64,000 nt of DNA, from NCBI GenBank assembly GCA_027563145.1, contig CP071306.1, forward strand, positions 1,860,001 to 1,924,000. The letters run 5' to 3'. The notes beneath the pieces were generated by a model, which worked only from the letters and a program-made list of their open reading frames with translations, had not been told where the DNA came from and did no database searches. Made by a program: the position numbers and the translations under genes. Numbering within the stretch: position 1 is the stretch's first letter; each line of letters opens with the position of its first letter. Below are positions 18,632 through 27,392 of the stretch, one piece after another. This stretch comes from Halocatena halophila. Lineage in GTDB: Archaea > Halobacteriota > Halobacteria > Halobacteriales > Haloarculaceae.

Positions 18632-19033
18632 ATGAGCACCGAGACGGCCGCCGAGACGGATTCCGTGCCAGAAGCGACGGTAACCAGACTGGCGAGCGAA
18701 CTGGGTACGGCGATCACCGACCTTCCTACCTACCAGGCCTTCATTGACGCCAAAGCGCGCGTCGAGAACAGCGAGGAGGCCCAACAGTCGGTCCGCGAGT
18801 TCGAACAGCTCCGCGAGGAGTTCATGCTTGCGCGCCAGACCGGCAACGCGACGGATGAAGACCTCCAGCAGCTCCAGGCTGCTCAGGAACAACTCCATGA
18901 TATTCCCGTTATGGCGGAGTATCTCGAGTTGCAAGCCGACCTCGAACGCGAGCTTCAGGAGCTCAACAAGATGATTTCTGCGCCGCTGGCCGTCGATTTC
19001 GGTGAGAAGGCGGGCGGCTGCTGTCAGGACTGA
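18632..19033 (+). CDS. YlbF/YmcA-family small helical protein
   Basis: 133 aa, almost entirely helical and acidic, with the Com_YlbF pattern 'ASELGTAITDLPTYQAFIDAKARVENSEEAQQ...FEQLREEF' and 'QLHDIPVMAEYLELQADLERELQELNKMIS'. In Bacillus, YlbF and YmcA form a complex with YaaT that affects RNA processing and competence; the archaeal role is not known. The C terminus 'EKAGGCCQD' has a vicinal cysteine pair that could bind metal or an Fe-S cluster. It overlaps the convergent GrpB-like gene by 10 nt. Confidence 0.8.
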   Translation: MSTETAAETDSVPEATVTRLASELGTAITDLPTYQAFIDAKARVENSEEAQQSVREFEQLREEFMLARQTGNATDEDLQQLQAAQEQLHDIPVMAEYLELQADLERELQELNKMISAPLAVDFGEKAGGCCQD

Positions 19034-19593
19034 GCGTCGAGGACCGGTATCTCAAACGGATACGCAAAGCGCTCGCTGGTGGCTGCAGTCGCGAGGAGTC
19101 GCTCGATGATCGGCGTTTTTCCACGAGAGTACTCCGTGAGGTCGTCCGTTTCTGTGGCTAGCTCGCGTTTCGTTCGCTCGTATTCGCGTTGTAGCTGTTC
19201 GTCTGCCCTGAGAACGTCACGCGTCACGACACTAATTTTCCAGCCCACATCAGAGATTCCGAAGACATGATCGTTGAATCGCTGGCCGTCGTGGCGACGG
19301 AACACGGGCTGCCACCCGTCTGAATTTTCTATTCGGGTTCCACCGAGATCGTCTGCGATCAGCCTAGAAACACGCTCGACGGCGTCGTCGGCAACCACAA
19401 CATCCAGATCGACAATCGGTTTCGCCCTGAGCCCCCGAACGGCCGTCGATCCAACGTGTTCAATCCGTTCGATCGGGCCGTCGATCGTCCCGACAACGGC
19501 CTCAATTCGCTCGCGCTCGTCGTGAAACGCTGTTTGCCACCGCTCGTGTGCGGATGGTTGTAGCTCGATCGGGTCGTCGTTCGGATCGACCAT
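19024..19593 (-). CDS. GrpB/UPF0157 nucleotidyltransferase-fold protein
   Basis: 189 aa from the ATG at 19593 (MVDPNDDPIELQPS); an upstream GTG/ATG-type start at 19635 would add 14 poorly conserved residues. The family core 'IEHVGSTAVRGLRAKPIVDLDVVV' is a minimal nucleotidyltransferase motif, with GS followed by DxD-like acidic residues. 'FNDHVFGISDVGWK' takes the place of the usual 'HLHV' block. GrpB proteins have been linked to CoA metabolism and to antibiotic modification, but the function here is unassigned. It is convergent with the YlbF gene. Confidence 0.83.
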   Translation of the reverse strand: MVDPNDDPIELQPSAHERWQTAFHDERERIEAVVGTIDGPIERIEHVGSTAVRGLRAKPIVDLDVVVADDAVERVSRLIADDLGGTRIENSDGWQPVFRRHDGQRFNDHVFGISDVGWKISVVTRDVLRADEQLQREYERTKRELATETDDLTEYSRGKTPIIERLLATAATSERFAYPFEIPVLDAQS

Positions 19594-19644
19594 ACGCCCG
19601 GTTGGCGCAGTCGCACAAATCGCTTGTGCGGTCATGGTAGTCGT

Positions 19645-22320
19645 TCACGAACGCTGTGCCCATTCGAGCATGCGCTCGTAGAACGGATCACTCCGCAGGG
19701 CCGTTTCGTCGCCAACGAGACAGAGCGTCTTTTTCGCCCGCGTGAGTGCGACGTTAATCCGGCGTCTGTCCTCGAAGATCGGACTCTCGAGCTCGTCGGT
19801 CGCGACGAATGAGACGATGATCACGGCCTTCGAGGAGCCCTGAAAGCGATCGACGGTGTCCACGGTAATTGCATCAGCAACGAGCTGTGAGATCGCACCC
19901 ACCTGTGCCCTGAACGGCGCGATCACGCCGATGTCCTCGGCTGGCACGCCCGCCGCTCGATACGCTTCGATGAGTGTACCGATCCGTTCTGCCTCCGTCC
20001 GGTTGACGTTACCGCTCGTCTTCCCGTCTGGATCGACGAACACCACGCCATCGTCGAGGTGGTCGGGAAGCGATTGCTCTGAGACACCTGGCAGATCGTC
20101 GAGCTGCTGGCTCGCGACGGCTGGCGTGGCGGGTCGCAAGGCTCCATCGTAGAACTCCTCGGAGGCAAACCACTGGATCCGCTGTGACATTCGATACTGC
20201 CTGGTGAGTGTGATCGCGGCGTCCGGAAACGCCTCGAACAGCCGCTCGAACAGCGACCGGGAGAGATCAATGGGATCGTCGTCGTCGAAATCGGCGCGCA
20301 CCACGGGTGGAAGCTGCTGGTGGTCGCCAACGAGGACGAATCGGTCGGCCTGATTGATCGCACAGAGCGTCCCCGGCTCAGTGAGCTGACTCGCCTCATC
20401 AACGATCGCCACGTCGAACGAACACTCAGACAACACCGGCGAGCTCCCACACGTTGCGGTGGTAGCGGCGACGATTGGCGCGGATTCGAGCTGCTCGACC
20501 CGGTCGTCGGGATCGCCACGGGGATCAAGCCGTGCGTCTTGCATCGACTCGCTGACGCCGTGTTCGGTACCGATCCTGACGAAGTCCGTACAGCCGAGTT
20601 CGCGGAGCTGTTCTAACGCATTGTCGACCGCCCGATTCGTGAACGCAGAGAGCAACACCCGCTGGTCGCGTTCGAGCAATGCCTGCACGATATGCGCGAG
20701 CGTGTACGTTTTTCCAGTTCCTGGTGGCCCATGGACCAGCGCGCAGTCGTTTGCGCCGACCGCCATCTGGACGGCAGTGTTTTGCTGTTCGTTCGAATCG
20801 ATGAATGTCGTCTCGACCGGCTCGAACGCTGGTTCGCGCCGATCGAACAGCAGATCGCGCCGGGCTGGCTCACCCTTCAGTATCGCGTCGTGGACGCCGC
20901 TCAGCAGACGATTCAGTCCGTAATCCGACGGATAGACGTCGAGACGACGCAGTTCGATCGGTTCGTCGGTGTTGATCGCGACGGTCGTGTGCGTTCCGTC
21001 GTCGCTCAGCGAGAGAACGCGCGCAAGCTCTGCATCTCCCCGGGTGGGATGGCCATCGCTTGCTAGCACGACATCCCCTGGTCTAATCTTCGAAATCGCG
21101 CTCTGGCCAGTTGCCCGGCAGTTCCAGGTGCCATCGGGCTGTTGTGTCGTTCCCGCCGGTTCGAGATCGATCAACGCCTCGTCGTTCGCCGCTCGTTCCG
21201 TTGCGGGTTCTTTCCAGAGCCGTGCGTACGCCCGGTGGACCGCCCGCCGTTCGGTTTCGATCGCCTGACAGAGCACATCGAAGTAGCGTCGTTCGGCCGC
21301 TGGGAGCGCAGAGCCAATCGCTCCAGCTTTCGACTCCTGATCGAGCCGACCAGCAACCACCATACACGTGTCCTGCTCGAAACAGTACTCACAGATCGCG
21401 TCTGCCTCATAGCCGGTTGGAACCGTGCCGGCACATTCGGTGGCCACCAGCTCGTTGCGTGCCCTGACGACATAGCGCAACAGCCCCGAACCGATCGAGA
21501 ACTCCTTGGCCGGCGAGAGATCGCCGGGCGTTTCGGCACGATCCAGCGCGGCGTTTTTCGTGTACAACAGCGTTCCAGTGTCTGGCGGCGTCTCGTTTCG
21601 TTCACCGAGCAACAGCGCATAGCACGCCGCCTGGATCTTGTCTTCGAATCGAGGCTCGCGCTTGGTGTTTTTTCCCGTCTTCAGCTCTACGGGACCACCA
21701 CGGCGGACCGCGTCGGCTCGGCCCCTGATTCCGAACGTGTCACTCAGCAGCGTCTGCTCAGATCGCCACTCGTCGGTATCACCGAGCGTTCCCTGGTTCA
21801 GCCAGCCCTCGATCGCCTGGGCATGGTCGCGAACGTCCGCCAGCACGCTCTCGCGGTCGCGACCCAACAGTCCGAGCTCCAGGCCGGCCTCCTCGACGCG
21901 GTCATCGATCGACGCCTCGAGCTCGCGACCACGGAGGAGATCACCGAACACCTCGTGGACGAGCGATCCCTTGATGAGTGGATAGGAGAGTGATGCGTTC
22001 GTGAACTTGCTCAGATAATACTGGCGAGGACATTGCACCCACTCACGAATGTCGGTCACCGTAACGACGTACGTTGGCTCGACGATCACATAGGAGTCAC
22101 TCGATGTCGTCCATTCACCGGCCCCTAGCTGGGTGGCTCCAGTCACACACAGATCCATTCCGGGCTCGAGGACCTCTGCTGTCTCCGACCAGCGATCGGC
22201 CATCGCAATCGTCGCCGTCCGCCGGTCTGCACGCGTCGCCCGAATTGTCACGGTGGCGTCGCCGGTGCTGGAGCCGCCACCTGTCGGTTCGATATCGAGT
22301 ACTGGGCCACGGAGATCCAC
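19645..22320 (-). CDS. Dna2-type RecB-nuclease/superfamily 1 helicase fusion
   Basis: 891 aa. An N-terminal OB-like section is followed by a PD-(D/E)xK RecB-family nuclease with an Fe-S cluster (first Cys in 'VQCPRQYYLSKF'; three more in 'ICEYCFEQDTC'; catalytic block 'GRADAVRRGGPVELKTGK'). The C-terminal SF1 helicase has Walker A 'HGPPGTGKT', 'DEASQLTEPG', 'GDHQQLPPVV', 'QYRMS' and 'VDTVDRFQGSSK'. This is the eukaryotic/archaeal Dna2 plan, used in Okazaki flap removal and DNA-end resection. The GTG start at 22320 is the only start codon after the HerA stop 46 nt upstream. The two are probably cotranscribed. Confidence 0.88.
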   Translation of the reverse strand: MDLRGPVLDIEPTGGGSSTGDATVTIRATRADRRTATIAMADRWSETAEVLEPGMDLCVTGATQLGAGEWTTSSDSYVIVEPTYVVTVTDIREWVQCPRQYYLSKFTNASLSYPLIKGSLVHEVFGDLLRGRELEASIDDRVEEAGLELGLLGRDRESVLADVRDHAQAIEGWLNQGTLGDTDEWRSEQTLLSDTFGIRGRADAVRRGGPVELKTGKNTKREPRFEDKIQAACYALLLGERNETPPDTGTLLYTKNAALDRAETPGDLSPAKEFSIGSGLLRYVVRARNELVATECAGTVPTGYEADAICEYCFEQDTCMVVAGRLDQESKAGAIGSALPAAERRYFDVLCQAIETERRAVHRAYARLWKEPATERAANDEALIDLEPAGTTQQPDGTWNCRATGQSAISKIRPGDVVLASDGHPTRGDAELARVLSLSDDGTHTTVAINTDEPIELRRLDVYPSDYGLNRLLSGVHDAILKGEPARRDLLFDRREPAFEPVETTFIDSNEQQNTAVQMAVGANDCALVHGPPGTGKTYTLAHIVQALLERDQRVLLSAFTNRAVDNALEQLRELGCTDFVRIGTEHGVSESMQDARLDPRGDPDDRVEQLESAPIVAATTATCGSSPVLSECSFDVAIVDEASQLTEPGTLCAINQADRFVLVGDHQQLPPVVRADFDDDDPIDLSRSLFERLFEAFPDAAITLTRQYRMSQRIQWFASEEFYDGALRPATPAVASQQLDDLPGVSEQSLPDHLDDGVVFVDPDGKTSGNVNRTEAERIGTLIEAYRAAGVPAEDIGVIAPFRAQVGAISQLVADAITVDTVDRFQGSSKAVIIVSFVATDELESPIFEDRRRINVALTRAKKTLCLVGDETALRSDPFYERMLEWAQRS

Positions 22321-22366
22321 ATCAACAGTCGATCGACACGCGAAAATGAGAGTGTCGGTTGGTAAA

Positions 22367-23911
22367 TCAGAACGTCTGTGTGTCTTTCACGAGCAGCTCC
22401 CACTCGATCGTTGCCAGGGATCTCGATCCATCGTCGCTACCACGAGTGTCGTCTGCGATCGCCGCCGGCGCGGAGTAGGTGTACGTCCCACGACCCACGT
22501 GCGTGATGAGCGATTCGTTGCGGAGAAGATTGTTTCGCTGGTAGGCTGCCGTCCGGTCTGCGGTGCCCGTCGCGTTACGGTAAGCCTCGAGTGGTGTGAG
22601 CGGTCCGTCGGTGTAGTAGTTGGCGAGCATGGCACGTGTCTCCTCATCCAGGGATTCGAGTCGCTGGGCGAACTGTTCGACGGCAGATGACGATTCGGTT
22701 GCTTGTGCCGATTCGGTCTCCGGTCTCGATTCATCACCGTCGCCGGTGATACCGTTTTCATCGGTGGTTGCCGCTCGTTGTGTGTCAAAATCGTCCACCT
22801 TTGGAGAAGATGCTCCGTTGACACCATTTTCGGCCGTGGATTTCGCCACCGCATCCTCCACCTCTCGGCTCTCGTGTTCGTCAGCGTGGGTGACGAACGC
22901 CGACGTGAACTGTTCAGCCAGCTCCCGGAGATCCCGCGCCTGTTGAAGCTCGCGTTCAAGTTGCTCAATGCGATCGTTTTTGGCGGCGAGTTCGGCTTCG
23001 AGTGCCTCGATTCGCGCGTTTCGATCTTTATCCTGATTCGCGATCGATTCGAGTTCATCAACGACCGTCTCCTCGACGGACTTCAGCGAGGGGCGCTCGA
23101 CCGACTCGAGCCCTGGTGTTGCTCCCGCGTCGAACGTCTCCTTTCGGTCGAACTGTATGCGCTGGATATCTGACGACCAGTCGGTTCGCAAAAATGCCTC
23201 GCCGTCTTCGAGCGTCTCCACTGCCTGTGCGTACGTCCCGTCCAGCACCCGACGGACGACCTGTGTGTCGTTTTTCCAGGTGAGTCGGTGCCAACATCGC
23301 CAGTCACACTGAGTGATGAAGTCCTTTTTCACGTCGGCCGGTCGCTGACTGATGCCGATCATTCCGAGACCCCGCTTTCGCCCGCGTTTGCCGATCTTGA
23401 TCAACATCCGCCCACAATCGTCGAGCCCACCGCTCTGTGGAATGTACTCGTGAATCTCCTCGACGAGAAGCAAAAACGGCCGCTTGATCGTTCGTTCTTT
23501 TGCGAACAGCTGGCGGGTAAGCGCCGTCAACAACGAGCGAGCGTCCGATTCGTCCAGATACGACGAGCTGTCAAGAATGATCGGTACGTTCTCCTCAAGT
23601 GCCAGCGTCGCCAGCTTTTCGGCGTGTTCCGGTCCGACGCGGACGTCACACTCCTCGTCGTCACCGACGTGGAGCACTTCATACTGCTCTTTCAACCCGA
23701 AGTACTCTCCATCGATATCCACGATCAACAGCGCGTAGCCCCGGTCTAGCAGTCGCTCGGCGATCACACTCACCGAATTTGACTTTCCGGCTCCGGACTT
23801 TCCAGTCACGAATCCGCGACCGGTCAGCACGTCAACGATCGGCAGTGAGACTCGCTCTCCCTCGTTCGGGCCATCGCGTATCGTTCCGATGTTGATCGGC
23901 TCGTCTGCCAT
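22367..23911 (-). CDS. HerA-like hexameric ATPase/translocase
   Basis: 514 aa from the ATG at 23911 (MADEPINIG); a GTG six codons upstream is possible. It belongs to the FtsK-HerA superfamily with Walker A 'GKSGAGKSNS' (near residue 40), Walker B/sensor 'FLLLVEEIHEYIPQSGG', and 'GRKRGLGMIGISQRPADVKKD'. After about residue 270 comes a long coiled coil ('EALEAELAAKNDRIEQLERELQQ'), a low-complexity acidic linker and a probable winged helix near the C terminus. HerA usually drives the NurA nuclease in end resection. No nurA is here; a Dna2-type nuclease-helicase follows instead. Confidence 0.86.
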   Translation of the reverse strand: MADEPINIGTIRDGPNEGERVSLPIVDVLTGRGFVTGKSGAGKSNSVSVIAERLLDRGYALLIVDIDGEYFGLKEQYEVLHVGDDEECDVRVGPEHAEKLATLALEENVPIILDSSSYLDESDARSLLTALTRQLFAKERTIKRPFLLLVEEIHEYIPQSGGLDDCGRMLIKIGKRGRKRGLGMIGISQRPADVKKDFITQCDWRCWHRLTWKNDTQVVRRVLDGTYAQAVETLEDGEAFLRTDWSSDIQRIQFDRKETFDAGATPGLESVERPSLKSVEETVVDELESIANQDKDRNARIEALEAELAAKNDRIEQLERELQQARDLRELAEQFTSAFVTHADEHESREVEDAVAKSTAENGVNGASSPKVDDFDTQRAATTDENGITGDGDESRPETESAQATESSSAVEQFAQRLESLDEETRAMLANYYTDGPLTPLEAYRNATGTADRTAAYQRNNLLRNESLITHVGRGTYTYSAPAAIADDTRGSDDGSRSLATIEWELLVKDTQTF

Positions 23912-24109
23912 TCGTCTGTGTTCGGACACTCATCCCCGACCATATAACTTTCCGTCAGACGACTCCCTGTCAGGTGGGATCGATCACCATCACTGTCACC
24001 TAATCACATCGCCATCGAGAACAGAAATATTTACTACGCTCTGAATTTTAAATTTGGTAACCTCACACCGATGCGACGGATGTCGGTGTGGTGGGGGGAT
24101 TCTGTAATC

Positions 24110-24424
24110 ATGTGGCAAGACACACTCATCTTCGCTGGTAGCATTGTCGCCATCGCAAGTCTCGTACCGACGATCACGAACGAGGAGGCTATTGTCCCAC
24201 ACACGACGAGCGTTCCGACGCTCGTGGTCCTTTCAGGACAGGGACTGGCCTACTATTCGCTGGATTTGATGGGTGCCGCAATTGGTGCCGCAGCCGGACT
24301 GATCGTCTGGTCGTTGATTGCCTATTATAAGGCTCCAGAGGAGAGTGTTCTCGATGCGGGACGCGAGCGATTGCTCGAATCAACGGCACGCGTTCGGTCG
24401 GCCGTCGATGGGATCGCTGGGTAG
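24110..24424 (+). CDS. Small conserved haloarchaeal membrane protein
   Basis: 104 aa from the ATG at 24110 (MWQDTLIFAGS). In-frame ATGs at 24071 and 24080 exist, but the MWQD start resembles other haloarchaeal members as I recall them. A G-rich stretch 10-18 nt upstream (24091-24098) could act as a ribosome binding site. There are two hydrophobic segments (residues 3-20 and about 45-72) and a charged C-terminal tail. Function unknown. It is convergent with dinB, 4 nt away. Confidence 0.7.
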   Translation: MWQDTLIFAGSIVAIASLVPTITNEEAIVPHTTSVPTLVVLSGQGLAYYSLDLMGAAIGAAAGLIVWSLIAYYKAPEESVLDAGRERLLESTARVRSAVDGIAG

Positions 24425-24428
24425 TTGC

Positions 24429-25637
24429 TCAGCAGAATTCGAACAGGCTACTCTGGCGAGTGCCTCCCCGTTTTCCCTGTCGTTGGTCCTTGCTGTCGGT
24501 CTCGTCGTTGAACTGATCGAGCGATGATTGTTCGGCTGCGTCAAACGAGAGATTCGAAAGGCGCACACCGAGTTTTCTGATCGGTTCGCCCTCGAACTCC
24601 GTGCTGAGGTCCGTGACGATCGAGCCAACCAGCTCTGGGTCGTCGATTGGTCCGGAGAGTGAGCGCTCTCGCGTATGAATATCGAACGGCGGCGTGACGA
24701 CCTTGATGCCGATCGTTTTGTACTGCACGTCTCGGTTGGTCGCTCGTTCGGTCACCTGCTCGGTCAGCGCGGACAGCCGTTTGGCCACGGTCGTTCGATC
24801 GGTAGTTGGCTCGGCAAACGCCGACTCATTCGAGAGGCTTTTTGGGTTGCCGACCGGTTCGACGGCTCGCTCGTCGATGCCGTGTGCCTGATCGTAAATA
24901 TCGGCTCCACGCGATCCAAACTGATCGACGATCGCCGTTCGCGGATGGTCAGTGAGGTCTGCGACGGTTTCGATGTCCATCTCCTTGAGCGTGCTGGCCG
25001 TCACCGGACCGACGCCATGAAGTGATTCGACGGGAAGTGGGGCGAGAAACGATTCGACAGCGTCCGGGCGCACGACGACGAGTCCGTCGGGTTTGTCGGC
25101 GTCGCTGGCGACCTTTGCGGTGGCCATGTTTGGTGCTACGCCGATGCTGGCAGGCACACCAACCTCCTTGCGGATTCGTGCTTTCAGATTGGACGCGAAC
25201 GATTCGACATCGGACCAGTGTCGCTGTTCGGTCACGTCGAGATACGCCTCGTCGATGCTCACTTTCCGGACGGTGTCTGCGACCGCCGTGAGGATTTCCT
25301 GGACTGATTCGCTCACCGACTCGTAGAACGCCATATCCACTGGTCGGTAGTATCCGACGGGTTCGGCGTCTGGATCCGCCGTCGCTGCGCGCCCGAGCAA
25401 CTCGAGTGCCTGACTGATGGCCTGGGCGCTCTCGACGCCGTGTGCACGCGCTTCGTAGCTCGCGGTGGCGACAGCCCCCGTCGTTTCGCCGGGAGCGTAT
25501 CCCATGCCGACGACGACTGGTTCACCCCGGAGCGACGGTTCGCGGCGTCGCTCACACGAAGCATAAAAGCAGTCCATGTCTACGTGGAGGACGATCCGAT
25601 CGCGAGTGTCGGTTCCGGGAAGCCGTCCACCCTGCAT
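24429..25637 (-). CDS. dinB: DNA polymerase IV (Y-family, translesion)
   Basis: 402 aa. Y-family polymerase for bypass of DNA lesions. Catalytic carboxylates sit in 'HVDMDCFYASCE' (metal-binding D) and 'VSIDEAYLDVT'; 'SIGVAPNMATAKVASDADKPDG' and the helix-hairpin-helix 'SLHGVGPVTASTLKEM' follow, then the little-finger domain. The C terminus 'QSSLFEFC' fits a PCNA-interacting peptide (Q, then L at +3, F at +6). The frame is open to 25733, but the ATG at 25637 (MQGGRLPG) matches the usual family start. Confidence 0.93.
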   Translation of the reverse strand: MQGGRLPGTDTRDRIVLHVDMDCFYASCERRREPSLRGEPVVVGMGYAPGETTGAVATASYEARAHGVESAQAISQALELLGRAATADPDAEPVGYYRPVDMAFYESVSESVQEILTAVADTVRKVSIDEAYLDVTEQRHWSDVESFASNLKARIRKEVGVPASIGVAPNMATAKVASDADKPDGLVVVRPDAVESFLAPLPVESLHGVGPVTASTLKEMDIETVADLTDHPRTAIVDQFGSRGADIYDQAHGIDERAVEPVGNPKSLSNESAFAEPTTDRTTVAKRLSALTEQVTERATNRDVQYKTIGIKVVTPPFDIHTRERSLSGPIDDPELVGSIVTDLSTEFEGEPIRKLGVRLSNLSFDAAEQSSLDQFNDETDSKDQRQGKRGGTRQSSLFEFC

Positions 25638-25773
25638 GGATGACGATACTTTCTCGAGTGAGTTGAGGCTGTTCTTCCGGTGTGTATTGGTGCGTCTACG
25701 GATCGGGGCACAATTTTCACTGACCACGATCAAATGCCGTCAAATAGTAGGTAACAAAATATCTAGATTATGT

Positions 25774-25802
25774 TTTTATATTTCAATTCATATAATTATA
25801 GT
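25774..25802 (+). promoter_or_regulatory. TATA-box promoter of a leaderless regulator gene
   Basis: TTTTTATATTT (25774-25784) is centred about 25 bp before the ATG at 25803, which marks a leaderless transcript and supports that start over an in-frame ATG at 25770. The palindrome ATCTAGAT at 25762-25769 just upstream could be an autoregulatory site. The whole 165-bp space between dinB and this gene is AT-rich. Confidence 0.5.
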
Positions 25803-26744
25803 ATGGGTTCAACAAACGACACTGGTGTAAAAATCGAAGACACGCTTACGGAATTGTTGGCGCTTTCACGGCGACCGAATGCAGACGTTGCGGGTGACAT
25901 CGGGGTCTCTCCGGCGACACTGTCTGCATACCGTCGGGGGGAAGCCCGGCCGAGTCTTTCGGCGCTCGTTTCGATAGTCGAGGTGTTTGAGGTTAGCCTG
26001 GATTATCTCGTGTTCGGCGAACGGCCAGAAAACGCACACATCGAGAGCGGTCCGATCATTCGACAGATGAGCAAGTCATTGCAGAACTCGCTTCGGGAGT
26101 CACAACTCCGGCAAGAACGACACACGGCCACGGTTGCCAACGTCGGCCGTCGGCTCTCTACGCTCATCGATGAGACCGTCGAATCGGAACTCGCAGAGAT
26201 CTCTGAGTCGAGGCCGTTCACAGAAGCAATGAACGACGAGCAGATCGAGATTCTCGAACGCCACAGCGAAACCACCCGGCTGTTCATCAAATCGTTCGAA
26301 TACAATCTCCTCGATCACGAGAGTAGCACTCCTGGAGAGTATTTTCCGACGGTCGTCCGGAATCTGAGCCGTGGACAGTCCTATCGGTATTTGCTTCCAG
26401 CACGGACCAGAGATTGGGAGCCAGTCATTGAGGAGTTTCGTGCGCTGTTAATCGAGAATGTCCCGAACGAAACGACCGTCCACCGGAACTGTGAGTTCAA
26501 AATCACGGAGACGCCTACGATGGCTGGCTGTACGATGTACAACCTGGCAATGGACGAACTCGAACAGAACGAACCCGTACTGTACGATCTGCTCACTGAA
26601 TATGGCTACTGCTCTGCGGGTCAATTCGGGTACGCGATTGCACCATCAATGGGTTCGAAAGGCACGATGGTAATGGATGCCCCTCACCGAGAACAGGCGT
26701 TCGAAATCTTTGATGAGCTGTGGGACGCTGGCACTGTGGTGTGA
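25803..26744 (+). CDS. XRE-family transcription regulator with a large C-terminal domain
   Basis: 313 aa. Residues about 8-75 form a lambda-repressor-like helix-turn-helix ('ADVAGDIGVSPATLSAYRRGEARPSLSALVSIVEVFEVSLDYLVFG'). A helical linker follows, then a C-terminal alpha/beta region from about residue 160 with 'SRGQSYRYLLPARTRDWEPVIEEFRALL' and 'MAGCTMYNLAMDELEQNEPVLYDLL'. That second half resembles sensor or PLD-like effector regions seen in phage-type regulators, but I do not recognise it firmly. The start is supported by the TATA box 25 bp upstream. It is alone on its strand, and a tRNA-associated repeat follows its stop. Confidence 0.8.
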   Translation: MGSTNDTGVKIEDTLTELLALSRRPNADVAGDIGVSPATLSAYRRGEARPSLSALVSIVEVFEVSLDYLVFGERPENAHIESGPIIRQMSKSLQNSLRESQLRQERHTATVANVGRRLSTLIDETVESELAEISESRPFTEAMNDEQIEILERHSETTRLFIKSFEYNLLDHESSTPGEYFPTVVRNLSRGQSYRYLLPARTRDWEPVIEEFRALLIENVPNETTVHRNCEFKITETPTMAGCTMYNLAMDELEQNEPVLYDLLTEYGYCSAGQFGYAIAPSMGSKGTMVMDAPHREQAFEIFDELWDAGTVV

Positions 26745-26763
26745 TACGCGCTTCAAAAAATCC

Positions 26764-26905
26764 ATGGGGACGGAGGGATTTGAACCAGGCCCAGACGGTC
26801 GCTCACTGCGTTCGCGCTGCGACTGGTCGGGTTCAAATCTTTATCTCCCAATGTCACTAGTTCCATTGGTTCAGGACAAAATATGGGGACGGAGGGATTT
26901 GAACC
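26764..26905 (-). repeat. tRNA-Trp 3'-end duplication with inverted T-arm and hairpin
   Basis: Read on the minus strand, the last 22 nt of tRNA-Trp plus one flanking base (26883-26905) recur perfectly at 26764-26786, a direct repeat with a period of 119 bp. Between the copies, GGTTCAAATC at 26830-26839 (plus strand) is the inverse of GATTTGAACC at 26777-26786, with a GC-rich imperfect hairpin as the 43-bp spacer. The spacer contains the palindromic core 'CGCTCACTGCGTTCGCG'. A matching element lies beside tRNA-Phe (54180-54315). It may be an integration scar, a tiny non-autonomous element or a terminator. Confidence 0.72.
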
Positions 26906-27115
26906 CCCGATCGACTGATATCTCCGATCCCGCCTCGGTACTCCAGAGGGTCGTCATCGTGGGCGGTGATCAGCCGTCCACTCGGTATATCAGTTCTGGA
27001 GTGTCGTCATCGGACTGCGTCCGATTGTTCACTGAAACACGGTCTGTGTTTCCGTGGTATCACCGGGCGTCTGACCTCTGGAGTCAGTCGCCATGCCTGG
27101 CTTGGCCACGTCCCC
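26884..27115 (-). tRNA. tRNA-Trp (CCA) with a 158-nt intron
   Basis: Exons fold into a full cloverleaf. The acceptor GGGGACG (27115-27109) pairs with CGTCCCC (26891-26885), with discriminator A at 26884. The anticodon stem ACTGA/TCAGT holds the loop CTCCAGA with anticodon CCA at 27081-27079. The intron, about 26920-27077, sits between positions 37 and 38 as in other archaea. It has two C-box-like motifs GATGACG (minus strand, at 26952-26958 and 27005-27011). A stretch of 9 nt (26940-26948) is complementary to the anticodon-loop/intron junction (27076-27084). This matches the known haloarchaeal intron-encoded box C/D guide that 2'-O-methylates this tRNA. Confidence 0.93.
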
Positions 27116-27164
27116 GTGTGTCCGAAAAAGGCCATCTTCCCTAAAGCGGTTTCGATTCGTACAA

Positions 27165-27392
27165 TCACTCGCGGTCGGTCGTCTGCCAGGCACACTCCTG
27201 GCATTTAAAACCGGTGACGAACTCGAGCACTGATGGCATATAGCCAACCGACAGGACCGAGCCACCACACTCCGGACAGTCCCGCTCGGCATCCTCGATC
27301 GGCTCTGCGTCCATCACCGATTCACCTTCGATCCGCTCGGCCAGCGACGCCGGCGTCACCATTCGGCCCTCAACCACGCGGTTCTCACTCAT
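27165..27392 (-). CDS. Haloarchaeal zinc-ribbon protein (DUF5795 type)
   Basis: 75 aa with 'MSENRVVEGRMVTPASLAERIEG', a short acidic middle and a zinc-ribbon pair: 'DCPECGGSVLSVGYMP' and 'FKCQECAWQT'. The four cysteines probably bind one zinc ion. It resembles the haloarchaea-wide DUF5795 family; function unknown. It lies just upstream of tRNA-Trp on the same strand and is divergent from the SCP2-like gene. Confidence 0.78.
   Translation of the reverse strand: MSENRVVEGRMVTPASLAERIEGESVMDAEPIEDAERDCPECGGSVLSVGYMPSVLEFVTGFKCQECAWQTTDRE

Noticed and set aside
21142..21993. 283-codon plus-strand frame inside the Dna2-like gene
   Set aside because: Antisense shadow of the nuclease domain; composition is Arg-rich and unlike real proteins.
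26764..26850. Second tRNA gene next to tRNA-Trp
   Set aside because: Only the 3' end and an inverted T-arm are present; no D-arm, anticodon arm or 5' acceptor strand.
26677..27144. 155-codon frame 'MPLTENRRS...MGTEGFEPGP...' over the tRNA-Trp region
   Set aside because: It is a translation of the tRNA-Trp duplication and intron; text such as 'GTEGFEP' is a known artefact of tRNA regions.
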